From the NCBI GenBank assembly GCA_032191485.1, contig JAVDOI010000011.1:3608101-3672100 (forward strand): DNA of 64,000 bases. The letters are read 5' to 3'. Below are positions 26,391-38,800 of the stretch, piece by piece. The notes under the pieces were generated by a model. The model did no database searches. It saw only the letters and a program-made list of their open reading frames with translations, and was not told where the DNA came from. Origin of the DNA: Leptoclinus maculatus (taxonomy: Eukaryota; Chordata; Actinopteri; Perciformes; Stichaeidae). How positions within the stretch are numbered: position 1 is the first letter of the stretch; each line of letters starts with the position of its first letter. A program made the translations under genes and the position numbers.

Positions 26391-29300
26391 AAAACAATTT
26401 CTAATAATTCCCCTAATGTCTTGGCCTGTGAACACAGAATTCTTGTCTCTGATTTTTCCAGGCGCGGAGTGGATGTTTTCCCGCTCTAAGATCTCTTCTG
26501 CGTCCCCAATGAATGACAAGAGAGTCATTACCGCATGAGACGGCAGGTTCGTGCAAGTCACTTCTCGGGAGGCAACAGGGAGCAGGAAGGCACCGATTTA
26601 TTCATGGCGCCGGTGCGGCATTGTGAGAGACACTGGGAGCAGTGGGAGGGCCTCTGCTGAAGGATGTGCAGATATACAACACATCCAAAGAGAGACGGAG
26701 ACGTTTGCAGAACGACTGAGAGTCCTGTGAGAGATGTCGCTGCACGGCTGGCTTTTGTTCCCTGTTTATAGGGAGGCTCCCACTTCTTATCTCTGCACGT
26801 GTGCAGGTGCTCTGTCAGAGGCAGACCCTCGCTATCTGCTAATCTACCACGGCTGGGAGTCGAGAGCCGGAGCAGCAGCAGAGTGGAGGAAACAGCAGCA
26901 CTCAGAGCAGAACTGAAGAAAAACGGTTCCTCTATCACAAATAATAACAGATTCCTAATACTTTGGAGACGCTTATCTTTTAAAAAAAAGAATAAAAAAA
27001 AGAATCTGTCCGTGTTGCTGGTTTGTAGTATATATATTTTTAAAAGTGTCATAAGATATCAAAATGTATTGTTGTAGCTCAAAATGTGAGGTTTGTACAG
27101 TGCCAATTGCTTCTTGAAAATGTGTTATTGGAAGGTGAGTGCAGTTTGAAAAGCTAAAAAGGACAGACTCTCTATGAAGAAATGAGCTTTTATCCAATTG
27201 GGGAAAATGTCACCTCACAGTGAGAGCAGACATATTTCAAAAGATAGCTGTGTAATAGAGATCGTTTCCAATATAAAATACCTGAGACAATCATAAAATG
27301 TAATAATCCCCGGTAGGCACCTGCGGTAAATAAAGAACTCCACGCTGACATTACATTACAGGCTCTCTAAAAGAGTGCTCGGTGGTAAAACGGCATCAAT
27401 CCCTTAATGAACCATGGTGAATGTGGAACAGTTTTCCACAATCAAAACAACAAAAATCTGCTCTCCAACCCCAACCTACGCTGGATTTTACAGCAAATTG
27501 TGCAGGAAAAGCACCTGGACCGAGGAGCGTGCGGCTTTTATTAATCTTTCTTTTTCTCAATTCTTTGCCTCTTGACAGCTTTTAACTGAATTGTCTGCTC
27601 GGGCCTGTGCAGCCCCGTGGAGTCCACACACAGGCCAGAGAACGCTGTGACATCTCCACTCCTCTCAGCTCTAGTGCTGCTGCCTTCATCCAATTTACCA
27701 TGAAAGGAATCCAGACAGTCCCATAATATGACCCACGGCTGCCCCGATTGAACACGGTTGACAACTCCCGGGCCCGGGCTTCACACACATAACCAGCCGG
27801 CTATCTACAGAGGACCATTGGCTGCCTGCTAGCCCTTGATAAGACCCATTGCCCAGGGAAAGGGTGGACAGGTCCATCTGGCGGCATTTCATAGTGAAGA
27901 GTGCCCCCTGGTGCCTCCGAGGGCGCAGCACAGTTTCAGAGCCCAGTGAGTCGTAAACGCGTCGCCTCTTAACTGTAATCAGGGGGTGGTTTTACTGTCG
28001 GACACAGATTACAGCAGCGTTTCCTCTCTAATTTCATGCAGCCGCTGTGCTTTGGGTATTGTATGTTGTTTCTGTTCCACATCCTTTCCCCGTGTCAGTC
28101 ACAGTTATCTTTCTAATGCAGGCGACGGCAGTGAGAATTTTCCTTTTTTTTTTTCTTCAGATGCTTTATCTCAATGAAAACGTGATTTGTCAGCGTTAGG
28201 GCTGTGCCTTCATTTGTTTTAAGGGGAGATTTAAATACATAAAACTGTTTTAATGTCGCTTTTTTTTCTTGCAGTGTTGACACCTTGTGAATAATGAGAA
28301 ATCAATGATGCGCAGCCCATTAAAATAAAGTCCCATGTTTCTGACTGCATGTAAGAACCCTAAAATAAATGGGTAGTTTGCTGTTGTATTCAAATATATT
28401 TTACAAAAAAAATGTCCAGAGATCACTAGAACTGTTCACAGAACATTTGGTCTCATTTCCCAGACACACTTAAGCAACATGTGTTTTCTTCTACAGGGTC
28501 TGTAACATAAAAATAACAGCTTTGGTAAAAACAGCAAACCAATAGGACAAACTTTTACAGTCCCATGAGCTAAACGCTGCTGCAGAGGTTTCTCCTCTTC
28601 CCCTTGAAATTAATAAAATGCTATAGGGGCAACAGCAGCAGCCCTTTGGCTGTTCTTGTCATTTTTGGCATGGACGCATTTCCAAAGATACTGAATTTCG
28701 GCACACATTTCCAGCACCTTCAATCCCAAAAATATTCTTATCTCCCAAATCCTCCCGTGCTTCTCTCTCTCTCTCTCTCTCCGCGTGTAGTGAGAGACTG
28801 AGAATAGATACAGAAATAGAGCAAGAGACAGTGAAACAGAGATTGTTACCTTATATTTACCAGGCTGAAAGTGTGTGTGTGTGTGTGTGTGTGTGTGAGG
28901 GCAGCTCCCGATTTCTCATGGTCAGTATGTTTTTTTTGGGGGAAAGTGTGACAAATTGGGGCCCTCGGCTCTGTGGTAGAGGCGACCCGGACCGTCTAGC
29001 TTGCATTATTCATGAGGAGTGAGAGCGCTGATACGGTGTCTGCTACCATAACAAAGCTCCAGAATGTCAAACTGCACGAGCGAACACATTTACCATCTTC
29101 TCCCACACTGATAAACAGGGAACACAGGCGTCATGGCGACAACTAATAACAAAATTAACAGTTTGGATTAAGATTATGGTCCTCTTTTAAAGAGAGGGGC
29201 TTTACAATGAGTTCACTCACCTTTTTTTTTTTTTAATGAAAAGGATATGATAATTTTTGAGTATGAGAAAAGCAATTACAGATCAATAAACACATTGTGT

Positions 29301-29924
29301 TTTAATTATAATTGAAGTATTTTCAAAACTATGAAATATACTGTAAAAGTCATTGAAGTAGTTGAACGGTTGGTTATTATTTGCAGTGAAGCAGCGCCCT
29401 CTGGTGGTCTGAAAGCACTCTTTTTTTGCAAAGCATAAAAAAGGCACTTCATCATTTTATTATCTCAATCTGCCTTGTTTTGTTGCCAGGGGTGACTCTT
29501 GTCATTTTGAAATATTATTTTTCTCATCCAATGGTATAAATGGACATTGTTCATTATGTTTTATTCATAGCATATTCATCTTCCTTTAAGTCATTAGAAA
29601 TATGAAGTTAATCTTTGCAACTACAGTAAAATAATAAGAAAAATGGGCACAAATTAAATGTCTTTCCTGCAGGATAAATAACAATAACAGCATGTATCCC
29701 CCAAACACCAATGGCAACCAAGGTAATACATTTTGTTATTATGGGTATGTGGTGCACAGCGAGTTGGATATATATTGAATTGTATTATTAAATGAAACCG
29801 CTAATGTGAGAAACAAATGAGAAATAAAATGAATCAGGAAAAAAAAAAAAAACGAGTGTTGGGACTTCAGCTAGTTTCAAAGTTCTAGAACGAGACAACA
29901 CAAAACAAGTAAATAAAAGCAAGG
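26391..29924. other. intergenic sequence just downstream of rapgef2
   Basis: A more GC-rich block at 26,450-26,910 contains ggcgccggtgcgg and other CpG words. Its 164-codon minus-strand ORF has no recognisable motif. A unique-looking block at 28,990-29,165 carries attattcatg and ataacaaagc words. Microsatellites lie at 28,761-28,898. No gene supported. Confidence 0.6.
28761..28898. repeat. (TC)n and (GT)n microsatellites
   Basis: A TC run at 28,761-28,781 and a GT run of 28 bases at 28,871-28,898, about 1 kb downstream of the likely 3' end of rapgef2. Confidence 0.95.
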
Positions 29925-29944
29925 AGAGACTTTAATATCTCTTT

Positions 29945-29950
29945 TTTATT
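29945..29950 (-). terminator. distal candidate poly(A) signal AATAAA of rapgef2
   Basis: AATAAA on the minus strand, followed within about 40 bases by a U/GU-rich stretch (ttgttttgtgttg). That is the usual arrangement of a vertebrate cleavage site. It is the most distal good candidate before sequence that looks intergenic. Confidence 0.5.
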
Positions 29951-31327
29951 AATTCTGACACACTGTGGGTCAGATAGAAAAGTATGAGAGTTACACTTTT
30001 CAAGTTGCTTCCATGACTTGTGCAAACACTAGACGGTATCTGGGGGAAAATCCTGAAGGGAAAAAAAAAAAAAACACACAATTGGAAAAGAAAGACATCG
30101 AAATGCAGAAGAAATGAATAAGTGCATTTAAACCTACGTGTTGATTCTTTATGCAGTATTTATTGATTCCCAGCTTCATATAAACTGGATGTTGAGGCAT
30201 AAACATAGTACATTTGAACAAAAATATAACCAATATTTACAATTATTGTATTAAAAATACAAAAACAACTGATACATACTCCACCAATTGTCTTTTTAAA
30301 AGACATACAGGTCGTAGCAGTACAAGAAAGAATGAAGAAAAGAAGGTCATCACCAGCTAAATGTACATTTCTCACTGACATCACACATCAAACGGAGTAG
30401 CAGTTCTACCTACTACACTTATCTTTAACGCTTGTACATTTTTGTGCAACTTTTTGTTTTTCGAAATAGGACTTCGGCCCGCTAATATGCACATTATCTT
30501 CAGAGTTGAATGAAAGTGAATGATGCACCACTGTATTACAAACAAATCATCAACAATCTATCTGCAGCCATTACAAAAAAAAAAAAAAAATCACAAGAAC
30601 AAAAAAGAAACCCAGGAATTCATTAGTGTATAGTCACAGACCACAGTGGAAAACTCTGCACTCATTCGTCTTTTTCTCAGTCTGTAGTTTCCAAGACTGA
30701 TCAATGTGATCAGTGCGACTCAGTGATAGAAGAAAACAAAAAAGGTACTTTTCACAATTGGATTTCTAATCGTTCTGATTGGCAGCCTCGGAAAAAAAAA
30801 ACAAAAAAAAGGTTTTCTTCATACGTCAACTTCCCCACCGGAGTCAAACAAAAACAAAAAATATATATAAATCTTCAGTCTTCCATTGATGGCAAGATAT
30901 AGTGGGAAAACCGGATTGCGGGCGTTCGCGATATACATACAGCATCCACTGAGCTGATGTCTGTAACAGGTGAGAAGAGTCTGTGAGGATGAATCTATGA
31001 GGAGGAGAGGTGCAGCGTCGCTCTGCGCTGCGGTGGTCACAGCGAGACCGACGATGCCGCCTCGAAGCCACGTGAAAAAAAACAAGAGAGAAAAAGCTCG
31101 GCTTCATCTTGTACTGAGTCTTAAAATGTTTAAAAAAAAAGCGTCTCGGGAGAAGTATCTTGAATAAGGCATTTCACTCCACTATTGCTTGATTCAAGAC
31201 TTGCTCTTGAAACAAGGTGATTCGTGATGGGAACAGCCATGCAAAGAAATGTATGCAATCATGGCATCGTAAGGCGCTTTGGACATTCAAAAAAAAATAA
31301 ATAAAAAGAAGCCAAATCTGAATTTGT

Positions 31328-31333
31328 TTTATT
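31328..31333 (-). terminator. proximal candidate poly(A) signal AATAAA of rapgef2
   Basis: AATAAA on the minus strand about 1.5 kb after the stop codon, followed by a U-rich stretch. Use would give a shorter 3' UTR without the Pumilio-type site. Several other AATAAA copies exist in this A/T-rich region, so specificity is low. Confidence 0.3.
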
Positions 31334-31939
31334 TTGAAGGGGAATACGTGTGTTATAAGACTCTGTACAAGATCATCTGTAAAGGTAGTTAAGAGGTACA
31401 CTCACGATTTACACGTTGGCAGCTTTTGAAGTAAGCTGATGTTTTTGTCTGTGATCCCTTCGCACCGAAATTAAAAGGGGATGAGGCAACTTCTCTGGTG
31501 TCAGCGAACGCTCGCTCACTGCTCACCTGACAGCTTTAAATTTGGGCAAAAAAGCCTTCGAGGGTTCAATTTTTTCTCAACTGCAGCTGCAGCTTAGCTT
31601 CAGTTAGCTCGTGTACCTCTGATGCACTGCAGAGACCGACACGATGGGAGTCCAAGCAGGTGTCAGTGGGCGGTCAATCACCTCTGTGCTTTTTTGATAT
31701 CACCTACAGGCCAGTAACAAAAGTATTATTCTCCCGTTTGTAACAGCAAGCAACAGAATGAAGAAAAGACTTCGATATAACCAGGCGAGCTCCGAGGTGG
31801 GATGACAGTAAGATATGGTTCACTCATACCCTGGTATCCAGGCCAAATGTCTGGTAACATCTAGGATTGTGCTGAAAGTGCTATTTTTCAGAAATGAATT
31901 GTGTTTTTTGAGTGTATGTACTGGTACATAAAATGTACT

Positions 31940-31962
31940 TTGTGTGTGTGTGTGTGTGTGTG
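31940..31962. repeat. (TG)n tract in rapgef2 3' UTR
   Basis: About 23 bases of TG on the plus strand, so (CA)n in the mRNA, the type of sequence bound by hnRNP L (known). Lies in the probable 3' UTR. Confidence 0.9.
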
Positions 31963-32484
31963 CATGTAGGTATGTCAGTACACTGTGCACGTTGGTTCTC
32001 CCTACCGGGCTCTCCTCCTCCCTTTGATTTGAACCAACACTTGAAAAGCTCTCACATGTGAAACATGAGATAATACTGGATTCAGAGTTCACTCGACGAC
32101 AGACGGGTTGTTTCAGTCCAGGCAAGAGAAATGGGCTGACTTGGTTTTCTCTCTTTCGGCCCACAGAGTGCAATCAGTCAGAGGAAAATAACACCAAAAA
32201 AAAATAATAATAATAATAATAAAAGAAATGAAATCTAGTGGGAAGTTGAAAATGTAAGAGTCAAGTCGACCGTTATTTCTCTCCGTCTTCAAACGATAGT
32301 CTGTTTTGATTTGTTCCGTTTAGTTTTTTTCAGAAAGTAGAAAATGAGAAAGTGCAGATGGAGCTCAACACGTCATGATGCTGTTGTGGGTTCGGGGTTT
32401 TTAAATCAGTGGGTGTGGGGGGGGCGGCGCTCCCGTCTCTAACAGCAACATCTATGTGGTTCTGTGTGTATGTGGCCAGGTCGA

Positions 32485-32501
32485 CCCCCCCCCCCCCCCC
32501 C
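32485..32501. repeat. poly-C tract (17 C) in rapgef2 3' UTR
   Basis: Reads as a G17 run in the mRNA, about 320 bases after the stop codon. Could form a G-quadruplex with the neighbouring G-rich words. Confidence 0.9.
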
Positions 32502-32822
32502 GGCACCCGGTTTCTGTAGTCTTTTTATCCCCAAAGTGCCAGGCATTTCGTCATCGTCTTTTACCTTCTCTCCATCTCTTCTTCACAGTATTTTTTTGCA
32601 TGCAGGGTCATTCAACCCCCTATGATGCTTTAAGGCAGGGGAGGGAGACGAGCAGAGGAATCCACCAATCAGGAAGGAGAGCCAGGTGGAGGAGGCAGGC
32701 ACGTACGTAACTGATGAGGAGTCCCATTGGTCGGTCTGTCGGTCAGTATCTTTAATCCTGCACACCCCAAAACCAGGGGGGGGACTTCCAAGTTACTGCA
32801 AAAGGACGTCCACTGTTGTCCC

Positions 32823-32848
32823 TCAGACCGCTGACACCTGTTCGTCCT
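32823..32848 (-). CDS. rapgef2: rapgef2 coding exon 24 (terminal; residues 1467-1474 and stop)
   Basis: After a ttccacag acceptor, eight codons encode EDEQVSAV and then TGA. The end is identical to the human C-terminus as remembered. VSAV is a class I PDZ ligand that can bind MAGI-type scaffolds. The phase matches the single G left by exon 23. Confidence 0.94.
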
Positions 32849-35800
32849 CTGTGGAAAGACAAGACAGTGAGAGGTTACATCGAAGGTGGACGTGCAGAGT
32901 TCTAAAAGAGACTAAATTCAGAACGTAGCGAAAAGTGTTCAGTGGAAGTTTAAAACTAAAAAGAGCAAAGCATCAGTGTTTAGTGAGAAGGAAAGCCCGC
33001 CTGCCAAGTCAAGAACCATGACTCGTGTATACTTTACTGACAAATGTTTTCCTAGAGCATGCCTACATTTCTTAGGTTGATTTATGTCATTATGATACTT
33101 TGAACTTCAAATTAACAACATGACATTTTGTCATTTTCTTTCTTGGCTTTGGTGCCATCTAGTGGCGAGGTTGTAGATTGCAACCAACTGAAACTTATAA
33201 GTGTGAACAACAGCTGCAACAGCGAAAATTGTGTTTCATCCATGTCAATAGATGTCAATAGATCCCCCTAAATGCTACACACTGGCCCTTTAAAGTACAC
33301 TAGATGTATTCCATAGCGGCCAAATTTGCAATATAGTTTTGAGTTAAATGGTAGTTTATAGTTTTGACTGTTTATTTTCTCAGTTTAATTAATTAAAAAT
33401 GTGGGAGCTAAATAATTTTATTCTAACAGTAATTCTAATGTCAGACTTGATTAGAATGTGGAAACCCTTTTAAAAACACGGGACTACTGCACGTTTAAAA
33501 AGTGCAGCTACAAACACACAGAGTCATCCAGAGTCACTGTAGGCGAGCCGGGTGCGTGCTGGTGCAGGAGGATGGAGGTGCATGTTTTCAGGCATTGAGT
33601 TTGATTGCATGGGTGAGAGAGGATCTAACAGCACTGTGCCTGCTGGTGGATGCTACTCGGCACAGTGGGTGAGACGGTGAGAGAGAGAAGAGCAGAATGT
33701 GTGGTGGCAGAGAAGTGGTGAGTTTCTGGTCCAACCAGTATGACTCATGCATGATGACATATTGTGGGTTAAAGGTGAGGGTCCCGCTCCAAATGAACAA
33801 TTCCCAGATCGTAAATACAAAATGTCCCTGTTCACATGCAGGTTCATTGGAGTGGAAGAGGAGGGGGGGGGGGGCAACCTGATAAATTAGTTTTTACCTG
33901 CCTTGGGGAGAGGGGCCCTGCCTGTTAACCCCCGTACACACACTCTCATGGTCTGGGAGTCTCAGGTGTATGTTGTGCCACTGGCTTTGGCTTCCTCAGA
34001 GCGATTAGTTTGGAAGACAAGGACTCACCCTCCTCTTCCTCCTCGGCCTCATGCTCCCCGGCCGGTGAGCGCGTGCGGTGGAGGCCGCCCGCCCGCTGTT
34101 TGGCCGCCTGCTGGGCCTGGTGGGCCTGGTGGGAGTCGGGCGACTGGTTGACCATGCGCGAGCGCTGCAGAGCCGTGGTGTAGTCTGGCGGCCGGCGGCC
34201 TGTGTGGCCGGCCACGGTCGCGGGAACAGGCGGGGTCGGGTGCTGCCCTTCAGCGAGGTCGGAGATGGTCAGGGCAGTGTAGCCGGGGGGAGTCGGGGGA
34301 GGCTCACGGTAGCGGCTTTCTTTCCGCGCTGAAGGGACACAAAAGAATTGAACGTTCAGAATACTATCCATTCGCTGGGAATACTTTGCCATTTCCCCCC
34401 CCCCCTGTTTTTAATAGTGATAGTAGAGAAATGAGGGAGAAAGAGGAGGGATTAAAGGCAACAAAGTTCACCAGCGGGAATTCTGCGATTACATTATAAA
34501 ACCCAAGAACACCAGAAGGGAAATGTTGTCTCAATGATAGTCGGATCAGAGGATTGATCCTTCTCAAATTATACTGGAATGAAGCCATTTATCTTATCTT
34601 AGCATAAAGACTGGAAACAGGTGGAAACAGCGAGCCTGTCTCCGTCCAACGGTAACAAATCCGCCTACCAACAGGCTCTAAAGCCCACTAATTAACAAGT
34701 TATATCTTGATTGTTTAATCTATACAAAAACTAAAGTGTAACAATGAAATGTTGGGGATTTATGGGAGATTATGTGCCTTTATGTTGCTGCCAGATTTCA
34801 GTTTTCTTTCTCTTGTGATAACAACTATAAATTCACGATATAAACTTCATCAATCATCAAACAAAGCAGCAGGACTTTGAGGTGCAGTCACTCACTAAGG
34901 ATGCCTTTACCCCCAGTGGTGATGGGAGATGGGGAGGGTCGGCCGAGCTGCTTGGCCTCCTCTGACCCGGTGGATGTGATGCTACTTGTTTCTGGGTCGG
35001 CGTTGACGTCCTTCCCTCCTCTCCTCTTGATGGTGCCGGTGTCTCCCTCGGAGTCCTCTCCCCAGTACGCAGCCGAGGATGAGGAGGAGCTGGCCGACGC
35101 CCAGCTCCCCCTGGCCTGGGCTGCCCACAGAGCAGCGTGTCCCCCCAATAAGGCCTCCTGTCCGCTGGGCGGGAGCCCCCCGACGCCGCCTCCGCCTCCG
35201 CCTCCCCCGAAAGCCAGAGTCTCCCAGCTGCGCCCCTGCTGCATGGTCTGGATGTTGTCGTGGGAACCAGAGGAGCAGGAAGTCCAGGAGCCGCGGCCGC
35301 TGTCTGCAGCATCGAGGGAAACGCGATCGCCCTGATCCTGAGTCAGCTCCTCTGAACTGGGCGAGGAGAGCACTGTAGGGCAGCCGGTGTAGATGCCGCG
35401 ACAGTCCTGCATCGATGAATACGACCTATGATACGACACAAATAACAAGGATTTACTCAAGTTTTAAGGTCACATAAATAACAGAGCTTCACTCCACATT
35501 AAACTACTCCGTGTCCTACCCGAGGCTGTACTGGTCGGGGTCGGTGGTGGCTCTTCGCTCCAGCCGCTGTCCCACGATGTGCGATTCCCCGACTCCCCCA
35601 GAGTGACGGAGCCTCCTCTCGTCCTGGGCCATGTCGAAAGAGGAGTTACTGACGAGGCTGGAGCGGGAGGAGATCTCACTGTGACCGGAGTCCGAGTAGG
35701 CGTCTCCCATCCTGTTGTAACCTGGAGGAGACGGGAAGAAAATGTTAAACTATAGAGGAAAAGGAAGTGTTCAAAGTGTTCAAACCTCAGTCCCATTGCT

Positions 35801-38800
35801 TTGCTTTTGTTGCAAAAAAAGTAAAACTGAATTCAAATCCTTCAAGTCTTGTGGCATAAAAGTTTGACCAACTTATGGTTGGTCAACTTCTTTTGACTCT
35901 CTTCACAAGTCCTCTGTAAGTGTATATAAACGAGGCATCGCACACAGACTGCAGGGATAATTGTAGAGTGCCATTTCCAAGTAAGCCAACCAGCTCTTTA
36001 GTGGATCAGGGCATCGGATTCCTACTGAAACAGCAGTTTCAGCTTCACGCTGAAGAGTGTGGAAAACGTTTAGATAATGAGAGCGAAGGGAGTTGAAATT
36101 ACACAACAAAGTCGGTTAAAATATAGAGAAACCCACTGGTGAAGATTGCTGACACATGTAAGTACATATTTTCTAGTTATAGGCGAATGTCAGTGTGGCA
36201 TTCTGTGTCAGTAATGCAATGCATGCTGGCAGCCACCAGGTGGCATTTGTGCCACACTGTGACAGAAGGAAGGAGCCTGAAGATGGTGTGGGAGGGAGGG
36301 AGGGAGGATTATTGGCTTACCCTTCTTGGGTGAGCTCTGTGGGGAGGTGGGAGGGGAGGAGAGCTGGGAGGAGGCGTTGGACACAGTGTCCTCGGGCTGC
36401 CGGCGGTGCCTTTCGTTCCCCTCCTCCGACAGAGACAGGATCTTCTTCAGAGAATGAGGGGAACTGGTGCCTGTGAACATTTACAAGACGATGAGCAGAA
36501 TTAGCATGAGGAACACTGCCATTCCCCCCCCCCCCCCCCAGAAGGGGGGCTGGGATGCTAAACTGCTTGTCTGTGATTTTTGCATTTGTTTTGTTGTCAG
36601 ACAGCCTCTAGGTGGCAGCACTGTCATAAAGAAGCTGGCTCTCCTATTGTCTGCAAATAACAGGATGAGGAAGAGAAAACAGTAATGGTGGCACGAAGAA
36701 GGACAAGTGAAGAGGGGCCTATTGCCACTCAATCCCGAACAACACTGTTACACATATTATGTATGTGTTGAGAATATTGTATATCTTATTATAGGGACAA
36801 TTGTAGCCACTATTATTAAAAATAAGAAGATTGTAGCTTAGATACGACGTGATGTCCCTCACAATAAAACAAGTAGAGCAGAAAGTCTTGCTGGAGATGC
36901 TTTACTAGAAACATTTATACAAATACCTTTCTGGAATATACCATTACAAATACATAAAACTGATAAATATACGTATTAGGGTAGCTAAAAATAACGCTTG
37001 TTGGTATACAATTGAATAAAATCTCATTATTGCATCATCTTAATCTTACCAAAAGGTGGCAGATCCTTGACTGGCACTTTCTTTCGGGATGGGTAAAGGG
37101 CCACAGCGGGGACCTGGAGGGCCTGGTTTCCTTTGGCCAACTGGCCCCTCTGTTGGCTGGCCGCTCTGGACACGACCGGGGAGGTGTCTGGTCGTTTCCC
37201 ACCGGCATTCTTGGGCACTGAGTAGGGTGAGAAAGAGGTACAAATCTTAGTACGAGCATTCTTATTCAACTGCCAAGGAGTCTTTTTAAGCAAGACCGAG
37301 TGGCTTGTGACTCCATTGGTCCCCACCCAGTCTGTGTCTTGCTGGGAATCTTGAAAACATGCATGGTGGACTCAAGAGAAATGCCTACATCTGTTATATA
37401 TTCGTGTGCGTGTGTGCTAACTCGTGTCACAAACTCACGCGTGCTGATGGAGGGTTCACACTGCATCGAGAGCGTCTGCAGGCTCTCCTCGTTCGTTTCC
37501 AGGCTGAGGTTGGACAGGTACTGTTTGACCTTCCTGGCCATCTGGGCGTCCTCGTAAAGCTTTTTGGCGTTCAGGAAGGAGCTGCGTCGCACCCTCTTCT
37601 TGTGCCCGCCCGTCTGCGTGACGTCGAGCACCGCCGCGTTGGCACTACCCTGGCTGAGGGACCTGGTCGCGCACATGGACACAGAGAGGAAGGCCAGACA
37701 TGCAGACACGAAGACGCACACAAACACATGGGAAGAATAGAGGAAGAACTTATTAGCATATAGCTTTAGTGTGTGCATGAGCCTTTTATCCAAGTATAAA
37801 TGTACAGGAGAAACTACTGGGCTACACAGGGAGCCTGGTGTTCAAACTTGGACATGCAGAGAGCAGCTTTAGGAATTTCTCTCAACTTCAAAAACATTCC
37901 AGTCATTCCAGACAGCAGAGGGGGGGGGGTGATGGATGGATGATGGCTGTAGTCAAACAACAGGCGAGTAGAAAAAGGGGGAGTTCTAACAGCGCAGCAC
38001 GGTCATAGTTTACATTTCTGTGGCTTGAGTCAGAGCTCGTAGTAGTCGTGGTAGTAAAAGCTTCACTTGCACATGCTCTCAGTCAAACAGTGTCAATGAG
38101 AAGTCATGTTTGTTTTCAATCAGTGGAAAGACATTCATTGACTTTCATTTCCAAAAGGTGTTTTCCAGTATGGATGGTTGAACATTTTGATTCCGAGAGA
38201 CACCGACTGTCGAAATATACAATCTGTGTTATCTATGTATGGATAGTTATTTCGTTCAAAGTAAAAAAAAAAAAAAAAAATTCATGTAAGTACTACGTTC
38301 GTATGTTGTAATTATGACTTAGCACCTCGTATTTCCGAGATTAAGATCTCATAATTACGAGATACAGATCTTGTAATTGCAAGACGGCTTTTTCATAATT
38401 ACAACACGCCCGAGTCATAATTATGAGATGCAGAATTTCTCACGACCAGAAAACTGTTCTTGACTGAAGTGAATTCAATGTGCCTCCATATGTTCTCCAT
38501 TGAATGTCCCAGTAAATGTTTTATGCACAATGATCTCCCATTCGACCACAAGAATGTAAACCATGAGAAAAAAATAAACTTTGTATCCCGAATATTTGGC
38601 TGTTTGGAGGTTTGATATAAAGATAAACCCTCAAAGAGAGGTCAAACTGAAGCTGCATGCACATTGTTATGTACAACATGTCAAAAAAGGTCACATTTAC
38701 TAATGTAAAGCTGTAATCCAGCAGCAATAATATTAATTTGTTGCATGTTTAGGATACATGCATTAGTCTAATTCACGCCGTAAGCACAACAGCTTTCATG

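Larger units (their letters stand above)
29925..32822 (-). other. probable rapgef2 3' UTR
   Basis: About 2.9 kb after the stop codon contains no further exon and ends near an AATAAA on the minus strand at 29,945-29,950. A T/G-rich stretch follows. It contains (GT)n at 31,940-31,962, a C17 run at 32,485-32,501 and A/T-rich blocks. Possible earlier poly(A) signals lie at 31,328-31,333 and 30,159-30,164, and a Pumilio-type TGTAAATA lies at 30,234-30,241. The true 3' end is inferred. Confidence 0.6.

Noticed and set aside
26558..27052. 164-codon minus-strand open frame downstream of rapgef2
   Set aside because: Starts in A/T-rich sequence with Phe/Leu runs, shows no known motif and no splice context. 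Treated as chance.
33898..33921. A further 24-nt in-frame segment in intron 23 with AG/GT borders
   Set aside because: It would keep the frame before the terminal exon, but the sequence before its AG (tgtacgggggttaacag) is a poor pyrimidine tract and the donor gtaaaaa is only moderate. Likely chance.
33946..34028. Read-through of the exon 23 frame to a stop at 33,946
   Set aside because: The frame continues for about 27 codons past the gtgagtcc donor, but splicing to exon 24 restores the conserved EDEQVSAV end. Read-through could exist as intron retention but is not the main form.
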